Shown here: positions 56,385-62,630 of the stretch, one piece after another
Numbering within the stretch: position 1 is the stretch's first letter
How the letters are laid out: every line of letters begins with the position of its first letter
From: Jaenimonas drosophilae
Taxonomy: Eukaryota > Euglenozoa > Kinetoplastea > Trypanosomatida > Trypanosomatidae
DNA length: 62,630 nucleotides
NCBI GenBank assembly: GCA_030849065.1
Contig: JASAON010001572.1
Span: 1 to 62,630, forward strand
Direction of reading: 5' to 3'
Notes under the pieces: generated by a model
Seen by the model: only the letters and a program-made list of their open reading frames with translations
Told to the model about the DNA's origin: nothing
The model's database searches: none
Program-made: the position numbers and the translations under genes

Positions 56385-57125
56385 TTATGCGTTGGCAACA
56401 ATCGCGTTGTCATCGGAAAACGTCAGCGTCTGGACGATGCGGTCGTGGAGGAGCTCCGGATCGAGGGTGCCATCCTCGCTCACGCAGCCTTCATAACCTA
56501 GTACGCGATCCACGCAGACATCATTCTTGAAGAGGAGGAGGCAGGGGAGGGTGGTGACGTGCAGACGCTCCACGAGAAAGGGGGAGCGCTCGGCATCAAT
56601 CTTCACGAACTTGATGGCCATGCAGCGCTTGGAGAGTTCAGACAGGCGGCGATCGAGCACCTTGCACGTCTCAAAGTCCTTGTGGTAGAAGTGAACGCAA
56701 CAGAGCTCACTGCCTCCCTTCTCACGGACGACGATGTTGAAGAACTCATCCTGGGAGATCTCACGGTACTCACCGTGCTGCTTGCTACGCCACACCGCCT
56801 CCTGCTCGTGGCCGCGCTTCATTTGTTGCATGCGCATGCGGCGAAGCTCTAGAAACTCATTATCCTCATCATCATCATCTTCATCGAGCCCGCCGCGCTC
56901 CGCCCGCTCCATCATCTTCTCCGCGGCAGGATCGAACACGGGAACACCGTTGTCGCGCTTCTCCTCCTTGACGGGACGGCGATGAGTTGGAATGATGTCG
57001 TTGGGATCGCGACTCTGCATATACTCCTTCGTACCCATCTGCTCAATCGTGGCGGTGAGGTTCTCATTCGCCTTGAGGTTGCTGGCCTCATTGATGCAGC
57101 CGCTAGCCTTGCCAGATCCGAGCAT
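56385..57125 (-). CDS. TXNDC9: TXNDC9/PhLP3-type phosducin-like protein
   Basis: Cytosolic cofactor of the CCT chaperonin in tubulin and actin folding, 246 residues. An N-terminal helical region with an acidic patch (EDDDDEDNEF) leads to RRMRMQQMKRGHEQEAVW, then the hallmark HGEYREISQDEFF. The thioredoxin-like fold includes CVHFYHKDFETCKVLDRRL, KFVKIDAERSPFLVERLHV and TTLPCLLLF with the cis-Pro. There is no CXXC active site, as in the family, so it is not a redox enzyme. ATG at 57125 is first in frame. It lies between the TIM50 and phosphatase genes without functional relation. Confidence 0.92.
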   Translation of the reverse strand: MLGSGKASGCINEASNLKANENLTATIEQMGTKEYMQSRDPNDIIPTHRRPVKEEKRDNGVPVFDPAAEKMMERAERGGLDEDDDDEDNEFLELRRMRMQQMKRGHEQEAVWRSKQHGEYREISQDEFFNIVVREKGGSELCCVHFYHKDFETCKVLDRRLSELSKRCMAIKFVKIDAERSPFLVERLHVTTLPCLLLFKNDVCVDRVLGYEGCVSEDGTLDPELLHDRIVQTLTFSDDNAIVANA

Positions 57126-57817
57126 GGTTGATGTTGTTGCGTGTACGTGTGTGTATTGATCTTTCTACTCAATAGTTGTATGTGTGGAGGAGTGCGAATG
57201 TGTGCGTGTGCAGGTACTTGATGACGATGATGAGACAAAGGTAAAGATGGGCATAGCTTCACCTTGGAGAGAACTTCACACACCAGAGTGTGCTGTTGGG
57301 AACGTGGCGGGTTTGCCGCCACGTTCCTCCCACACGTGGGGAGCAACGAAGAGACAACTGCATTTTCATTTCAACGTGGAAAAGAAGGGAGAAGGAGATG
57401 AGCTGTGTGCAAGTGTTTTGTTGGTGGGAATGCACCCCGAATCTGATCGAATTGCCTGGCGCGATTGCGTCACTGGAGAAGAAACAACACGAGAAGATGA
57501 AAATGCTGGGCATGCGTGGAGGTGTGCAAGGGTTGATGGATGGGTTTGATTGTCTTTGTCAGACCAACACAAACCTTTGGCAACAAAAAAAAAACCATTG
57601 CTCACCTGAACTGAAACCGAAGTACGTCTCAGACCAGGCAGAGATGGAAGAACTCACACACCATCCAAGACCAGCAGCACGTGCAACCACAACAAGAGAA
57701 GTGTGGAGAGCCGGGGAAAGAAACACCATCCAACACATTGAGCATCACTAGCCCATCACAGCAACAAACAAACCTCAAGGAAGGTCTTGTGTGTGTACCA
57801 GGTTGTTGGCACAACAA
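57126..57817. other. Intergenic gap
   Basis: No gene seen. Minus-strand pyrimidine tracts at 57378-57397 and an A-run (plus strand) near 57584-57593. Either could serve TXNDC9. Confidence 0.5.
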
Positions 57818-59146
57818 CTACTCCTCTGCAGATGCTTCGCCGACGCTCTGGCGAGCAGAGAGCGGCTGCAGCTGTGGTACCGTGGACATTGAACCCATTC
57901 GCCGAATGGATCGTGCGTAGTCTCGCAGTTGTGCGCGGAATCCAGTGTTGGGGTTGGCAAACAACCTCTTCTCCTGCACCAACTTCACCGCCATCGTTGA
58001 CGTAACCCGAAGCTTTCGGATAAGGTAGGCAGCGGTGATGGTTGGCCCACGTGAGATGCCCGCGCCGCAGTGCACGAGTACCGCCCCCCGTTCGTTGATG
58101 AGTGTGTTCTCAATGAAGTCGAAGGTTTGATCAAAGTAGGCACGAATGTTGTAGTCATTCCGGTCATCTGCGGGGAGGGTGAGGTACATGAACTCACCAG
58201 GGAAGCGGGGGGCGGTGCCGATACAGCAGCAGATGGCGGTAATGCCAGCCCGGAGTAGCACCTCCTTGTTGGCTGCGGGGTGGTAGGAGCCACACCACAA
58301 GCCCGGCACAATCTCCTGCATGCTGTGCATATCCTTGGGGTTGGCCCGCGAGAGCACACGCGGGTGGGAGAGTGGGACCGAGAGCGGGGTAACAGGGTCA
58401 ACCGTGTTAGAAGATGGTTTTGTTGGCGCAGAGGTGGCCGCCGCGGATGCGCTACTTGTGAAGCTGGAGATGCTCTGGCTCGGCGTCTCTTCACTGCTCG
58501 CAGAGTCACTGAGGAGCTGCGCAATGTCGTTGGCGTGCTGGGGGAATGCCGAAACCAGGGCAGAGCGCAGATTTTCTTTGCAATTAAGGACGTGAGAGCC
58601 ATCTGTGTTGAGGTTGGTGGCGGCCATTCGATATGCATCCAGGGCGGTGGTGAGCTGCCGCGGTATGCCTCCTCGGGGTGTACGACTATCTGGGCTGAAG
58701 TAGCCCGTCTCAAAGTTGGTGCTGACGGTGCCTCCAAAGGCGCTACGCACATCACTCACAGACAAGAAGCTGCAGGAGGTGGGAGAGGAGGGGTCTCCAC
58801 CCCCGGGTACACCACGACTTGCCAACAAGTCTGGTGACGTGCCGAGTGGGTCGTCCTCGGTGAGCTCCTCATCACTGCGCTCGCCAATCTCACGGCAGGG
58901 AACCAAGGCGATGCGCCGCATCAGGGCTTCTGAAGAGAGCGAGGATGTCTCCGATCGAAGCAGCTCCTGAGAGAGGTGCTCATCCACGGACTCCACCGAC
59001 GTCACGGGTGAAATGATCGACTTGGCGGGGATTTGCTGAGATGCCAAAAACCGGAGTACGCGGAACACACACTCAATATCGCGCGTCGCGATGCCGCTAG
59101 GTGGTGCTGTGATGGACGCCGTCCTCCGTCGAGCTGAGGGAGTCAT
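57818..59146 (-). CDS. Dual-specificity phosphatase with atypical signature loop
   Basis: 442 residues. The first 270 are Ser/Thr/Pro-rich with a short folded-looking start (CVFRVLRFLASQQIPAKSI). The catalytic domain starts near 275 (MQEIVPGLWCGSYHPAANKE) and shows LTLPADDRNDYNI with the general-acid Asp region, and the signature HCGAGISRG with Cys360 and Arg366. The residue after the Arg is Gly367, where active phosphatases have Ser or Thr that helps release the thiolate. Turnover may therefore be slow. The rest of the fold (TITAAYLIRKL, FRAQLRDYARSI) is complete. The frame opens at a GTG (59218); the first ATG is 59146. Confidence 0.88.
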   Translation of the reverse strand: MTPSARRRTASITAPPSGIATRDIECVFRVLRFLASQQIPAKSIISPVTSVESVDEHLSQELLRSETSSLSSEALMRRIALVPCREIGERSDEELTEDDPLGTSPDLLASRGVPGGGDPSSPTSCSFLSVSDVRSAFGGTVSTNFETGYFSPDSRTPRGGIPRQLTTALDAYRMAATNLNTDGSHVLNCKENLRSALVSAFPQHANDIAQLLSDSASSEETPSQSISSFTSSASAAATSAPTKPSSNTVDPVTPLSVPLSHPRVLSRANPKDMHSMQEIVPGLWCGSYHPAANKEVLLRAGITAICCCIGTAPRFPGEFMYLTLPADDRNDYNIRAYFDQTFDFIENTLINERGAVLVHCGAGISRGPTITAAYLIRKLRVTSTMAVKLVQEKRLFANPNTGFRAQLRDYARSIRRMGSMSTVPQLQPLSARQSVGEASAEE

Positions 59147-59863
59147 CTCAAATCTTCTCCCGTTGGTTGAGAGATGATGGAGATCCTCTGTTGCTGCTCG
59201 TTCAAATGTAGCACACACTCACACTCAACACACACACACACAGGCTCACGGCAGGAAACAAAAGAGACGAGGAGAGATGTAAAGCTACAGTCGAATGAAA
59301 AATTGCGGCGAGAGCAGCGAACGAAGTGGCGGAATCAACCAAGCCGCAACAACAAGGCTTTGGGTTCACGTCAAACAAAGATACTTGGGGATGATTGGGT
59401 GGGAGGGTGTGTGCGTGTGTGATTGTAAGTGGGGCGTGTTGAGCAGCAGCCAGAGATGTGAGGCACCACTATGAAAAAAAAAAACACTAGGGGGGAGGGG
59501 GAAGAGTTGTGGGAATGGAAGGGGGGAGACTGAGGAACCAAAAATGCGCCGCGGGTATCTCAGACACGAACTGGGAGTGTGCGTGTGTGAAATCTCCACC
59601 ACAGCACACAAGTACCAATCGAAATATATATAAATGAACCTAATCCTAAATCTTCAATCAGCAACACATGAAGAGAAGAGAAGAGAAAAAAAGAAGGAGG
59701 TCATGCTTGGGACTCCAATTACGCAAAGATCCTGAAACCTTCAGAACTCGGTGTGTTAGAGTTAGGTCGCGTAGACGTACGTAGCCAACAACAGGCACGA
59801 CGAACAAAAGGGTCTGTGGAGATGGGGTTTGCCACGGCGCAGCAGCCACAACCAATGTGAGCC
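59147..59863. other. Intergenic gap with a long isolated pyrimidine tract
   Basis: No credible gene. Minus-strand pyrimidine tracts near 59256-59278 (suited to the phosphatase), 59473-59496, and an uninterrupted 31-base one at 59670-59700. A CA repeat lies at about 59226-59241. Confidence 0.55.
59670..59700 (-). promoter_or_regulatory. 31-base pure pyrimidine tract
   Basis: All 31 bases are purines on the plus strand, hence pyrimidines on the coding strand. It lies 160 bases past the uL11m stop and over 500 bases before the next ATG, an odd position for an ordinary splice tract. Confidence 0.5.
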
Positions 59864-60892
59864 CTACTTGGGTCCATCACGCGTCCAGTACATCCCCGCT
59901 CCATCCTCTGCGGTGGAGGCCGCCAGCTGCCGCTTCCGCTCGCTCTCCGGAAGTCGGTGGTTAAGGAAGACCAACTTCATCTCCTCAGCCGTCATGTTGT
60001 CAAACCAACCTCGAGTGTTGAGGTACTTCCTCGCCGTCTCGCGCTGCTGGATGTCGCGCATGTACGGGCTAGTCGGATGGCTCGCCATCCACATGGCGTT
60101 GAAGAGATTGGCATCCTTCAAGCCTTCGGCCAGCTGGGCATCACTCAGCGGAGTCATGTTGGGTCGATGCATCCGATCAATGAGTGGGGCCTCCTCCAGC
60201 TCCTTTGCCTTGAAGGCTGCGTACTGCTCCATGTGAATCTTGCGGTACTTCTCGCACTCCTCGAGGTACTCCTTCTCCTTCATCCCCTTCACGGGTGAGT
60301 GATGCGTATCCACGCCCACAATGCAGATGCCCATACGACGAGCCTGGCCAATGATGCGTCGAACACGCACCTCAATCGGTGGGTACTCCATCTTGGACCA
60401 CGACATCTGCTTCATCTTTGCAATTTCATAGCACATCTCCAGTGTGATGAGTGCGCTGAAGTAGCCACGAATCGGCACCGGCCCCGTCTCACCCCGCTTC
60501 TTTCGAATCGCCCGAAGAAGAAACCAGGCAGTTGGCGGTGGCTCAATGCGGTAGGTGTAGGACTTATCAAAGTACACTTGAATACGCACAATAAGCTCCA
60601 CATCATCCTTAAAGTGTGGCTTTGTGCGATCGTTAAAGGCCTTGGCGAAGTCCATCGCCTTGAGCCCCAACTTGGAGAACTCCTGGCCTACTGGTGGTCC
60701 TGTGGCTGCTTTGCCAGCCTTGATGAAGAAGCGCCAATTGTGCAGCACCTGCTTGCATGGAAAGGTTGGGGCTGCAAAAACTTCTTGCGCCTTCGCCTGA
60801 ATCGCTGGCTCGAGGAAGCGGTTAGAGCCTGCCTCCACCTTCACCGTCTTGGGGCGAGCCTTGAGGAGGCAGCGCATGCTCGAGCGGAGCAT
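59864..60892 (-). CDS. uL11m: Mitochondrial ribosomal protein uL11m
   Basis: Large-subunit mitoribosome protein of the GTPase-associated region. It is 342 residues, over twice bacterial L11. The N-terminus (MLRSSMRCLLKARPKTVKV) is a mitochondrial presequence. The L11 core runs about 45-200: NWRFFIKAGKAATGPPVGQE (the K.....GP.GQ block), MDFAKAFNDRTK, VRIQVYFDKSYTYRIEPPPT (matching V.I.VY.D.SF.F....PP), then the C-terminal RNA-binding half ITLEMCYEIAKMKQ and RRIIGQARRMGICIV. About 130 extra C-terminal residues are charged and helical, a common type of extension in kinetoplastid mitoribosomes. ATG at 60892 is first in frame. The tract at 60939-60956 with AG at 60924-60923 lies upstream. Confidence 0.88.
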   Translation of the reverse strand: MLRSSMRCLLKARPKTVKVEAGSNRFLEPAIQAKAQEVFAAPTFPCKQVLHNWRFFIKAGKAATGPPVGQEFSKLGLKAMDFAKAFNDRTKPHFKDDVELIVRIQVYFDKSYTYRIEPPPTAWFLLRAIRKKRGETGPVPIRGYFSALITLEMCYEIAKMKQMSWSKMEYPPIEVRVRRIIGQARRMGICIVGVDTHHSPVKGMKEKEYLEECEKYRKIHMEQYAAFKAKELEEAPLIDRMHRPNMTPLSDAQLAEGLKDANLFNAMWMASHPTSPYMRDIQQRETARKYLNTRGWFDNMTAEEMKLVFLNHRLPESERKRQLAASTAEDGAGMYWTRDGPK

Positions 60893-61882
60893 CGCAGACC
60901 AATCTGACTAAGGCTAAGAACAACTGGGGTGTGCCAGTGAAGAAGGAGAAGAGAGAACAGGTTCTTGTTGTGGAAGTCAATCCGGGATACATGGATGCAC
61001 CCTGACATCTCATTCATTCACTCCACATACTTTGGCGCACATGTACGGTTTACACTCCCAAATAAACAGAAGGGGGCAGCAAACACAAGAGCAAAAAAAA
61101 AAGGGCGACGTGTGGCTTGATGAAGGTCATTACCTTCTTTCGCTGCTGGATGTGTAAATGTGTCCATAAGCGCTCTGAAATGGGCGGGGCTCAAGCACGC
61201 GAACACACAGGCACACACACCTCTTCACACATCAGGAAGCCTCGTCCAGCGGTAATGGAAGAAGAAAAAACGATATTGCTGAAAACTTGCATGTACGCAG
61301 TGATACACCCACTCATATATAGGTTAGTAGTAGTGTACGTTTGCATGCATACGTTTGTTGTTGTGTTGTTACTACAAGAAAAAGAAAAAGCATTGAGGGG
61401 CCAGAGAGTTGGTGGCAGAGCTCACCTGACTACCGCACGAACTCCGTGGAAACGCCGTTGAGGCGTGGGATGGAGAAAAGGGGAGATGAGGCCGTTCATG
61501 CCTCAACGACGCACGCATCGAATGAGCTTGAGGTCTCAAGTAGAAGTGGATCGATTGAAAAACATACAATAGAATGGAACCACCGTCGCACACACAAACA
61601 TAAACAAAAAAGAAGATGATGTCATTGTACCACGCAAGCGTATTGCTGCAACATGAATCGGTTTGAGTTGTGCGGATAGACGTTCGTCTCCGTCAAGAAG
61701 ATGATGTAGGCAGCAACAGCTTTGCTCGACAGCCAAGAGGGAGTGCAGAATTCCAGGCTACAACACAGCCAACCAAAGGACGCCAATAGGAGCGTACCGT
61801 CACGGAAGGAGTCAAGCACAAGATACTTGAGCGCAGTTCAACCACACAGGCCATGAGCAAAGAGTATGAGTGGGGTGTTGTG
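60893..61882. other. 1-kb intergenic region
   Basis: No gene seen. The uL11m splice tract is at 60939-60956. Further minus-strand pyrimidine runs occur at about 61093-61105, 61257-61270, 61377-61391 and 61602-61616. Small frames are low-complexity. Confidence 0.5.
60923..60956 (-). promoter_or_regulatory. Putative trans-splice signal of uL11m
   Basis: Minus-strand pyrimidine tract at 60939-60956 followed by AG at 60924-60923, giving a 5' UTR of about 30 bases. Confidence 0.6.
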
Positions 61883-62630
61883 TTAGAGCATGGCCTCCCA
61901 CTTGGGTAGGGCATAGGGAAGTCGGGAAGCCTCAATCTTTTCGGCATGACGAGAGCGGCGAACAGCCTGGATGAGGGTGGAGAACATAACCTCCCCACCC
62001 ATGTCGTTGAAGTGAAGGCCATCGTAGAAGAGATTGGTCCACGGAGAGGATGCATCGTACAAAATGTGTGATGGCTCACGTTGGCGAACAAGTAGGTCGC
62101 AGTGCTGGAGAACGGTGTTGTGTACGTCCACCAGATATACATCCAGGCCATCCAGGCGTGCCTGCGCCACCACCTCCACGCATGCTTTGCAGTACTCACG
62201 CGATCGGTCAAAGGTCCGCTCCAGCTGCTCCTGGCGTTCAGGGCTCTGCCTGCTTCGGTACACCGCCTCATCCAGTGGAGGTACGGAGAAGAAGAAGATG
62301 CCGCCCACAGGTTTGACCTCACGAAGGATGAGTTCAAGTAGCTCACGCAGGTTGCGTCGGTACTCCTCAATGGAGAGGCCCTGATTGTTGGTGGCCATGT
62401 CGTTGGAGCCCACATTCAGAGTGACGAAGAGAGCACCAATGGCATGGGGTGGAACGAGCATCGGCCGGGTGTGGGGATCCTTGATCAGCTTGAGCAGCAT
62501 GCGGGTGTTGTAGCCGCTCAGGCCACGGTTGATGACGTCTGCACGCCGAATGTAGTGGTTGCTCAGTCGAGAGGCCCAGTTGGAGTAGAATCCCTGCTCC
62601 GTAATGGAGGCGCCCATCAATAGAATGCTC
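61883..62630 (-). CDS. IAH1-like SGNH/GDSL esterase, 5' partial
   Basis: Lipase/esterase of the SGNH hydrolase fold, nearest to isoamyl acetate-hydrolysing esterase 1. The frame stays open to the right edge, so the N-terminus is missing; the last visible codons read SILLMGASITEQGF, block I with the nucleophile Ser (GAS in place of GDS). Other blocks: NRGLSGYNTR with the block II Gly, VTLNVGSNDMA (block III Asn), and FYDGLHFNDMGG (catalytic Asp and His). About 249 residues are seen, nearly the whole domain. ATG at 62617 lies inside block I and is not the start. Physiological substrate unknown; members deacylate small esters. Confidence 0.9.
   Translation of the reverse strand, partial: SILLMGASITEQGFYSNWASRLSNHYIRRADVINRGLSGYNTRMLLKLIKDPHTRPMLVPPHAIGALFVTLNVGSNDMATNNQGLSIEEYRRNLRELLELILREVKPVGGIFFFSVPPLDEAVYRSRQSPERQEQLERTFDRSREYCKACVEVVAQARLDGLDVYLVDVHNTVLQHCDLLVRQREPSHILYDASSPWTNLFYDGLHFNDMGGEVMFSTLIQAVRRSRHAEKIEASRLPYALPKWEAML

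Overview
The window looks like nuclear DNA of a kinetoplastid flagellate. 29 protein genes can be supported and all 29 lie on the minus strand. All are uninterrupted by introns. Most are preceded, on the coding strand, by a pyrimidine tract followed by AG, the arrangement expected for spliced-leader trans-splicing in a polycistronic unit. Transcription would run from high to low coordinates. Gene content fits a motile flagellate: CFAP57, an adenylate kinase 7-like protein with a Dpy-30 tail, UNC119, and an SR protein with RRMs and zinc knuckles resembling trypanosome TRRM1. Many proteins carry long low-complexity insertions. A free-living bodonid such as Bodo would fit, but the genus cannot be proved from the sequence.

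Layout, from left to right (3' to 5' of the transcription unit). 1-13.8 kb holds a CDK11-like kinase (C-terminus outside the window), the AK7-like protein, an unknown protein, SmB, the SPB1 rRNA methyltransferase and a TBC1D22-like Rab GAP. 15.4-24.6 kb holds UNC119, a ubiquitin-like-domain protein, a YHM2-like mitochondrial carrier, branched-chain aminotransferase, a TEX261/SVP26 membrane protein and a tentative RPB7-family polymerase subunit. 24.9-38 kb holds a four-span membrane protein, two unknown proteins, the TRRM1-like protein, ALG12, a VAP and a Rab14-like GTPase. 38-46 kb holds a giant CAP-domain-like protein and a type II PI4-kinase-like protein. 48-62.6 kb holds a 54-residue membrane protein, a degenerate SET-like protein, CFAP57, a TIM50-like protein, TXNDC9/PhLP3, a dual-specificity phosphatase, mitochondrial ribosomal protein uL11m and an IAH1-like esterase (N-terminus outside the window).

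The genes share no single pathway. This is usual for kinetoplastid units, where expression is set after transcription. Functional themes are flagellum (AK7-like, CFAP57, UNC119), membrane traffic and lipid signalling (TBC, Rab14-like, VAP, PI4K, TEX261), mitochondrion (YHM2, TIM50, uL11m, probably the SET-like and two-span proteins) and RNA/ribosome work (SmB, SPB1, TRRM1-like, perhaps RPB7-like). I found no tRNA, rRNA, CRISPR array or transposon. The most notable points are a CAP fold apparently split by large insertions, a Rab with His in place of the catalytic Gln, a phosphatase lacking the Ser/Thr after its signature Arg, one plus-strand splice-acceptor-like signal leading into a 53-codon ORF, and a 2.1-kb gap with several pyrimidine tracts but no credible gene.
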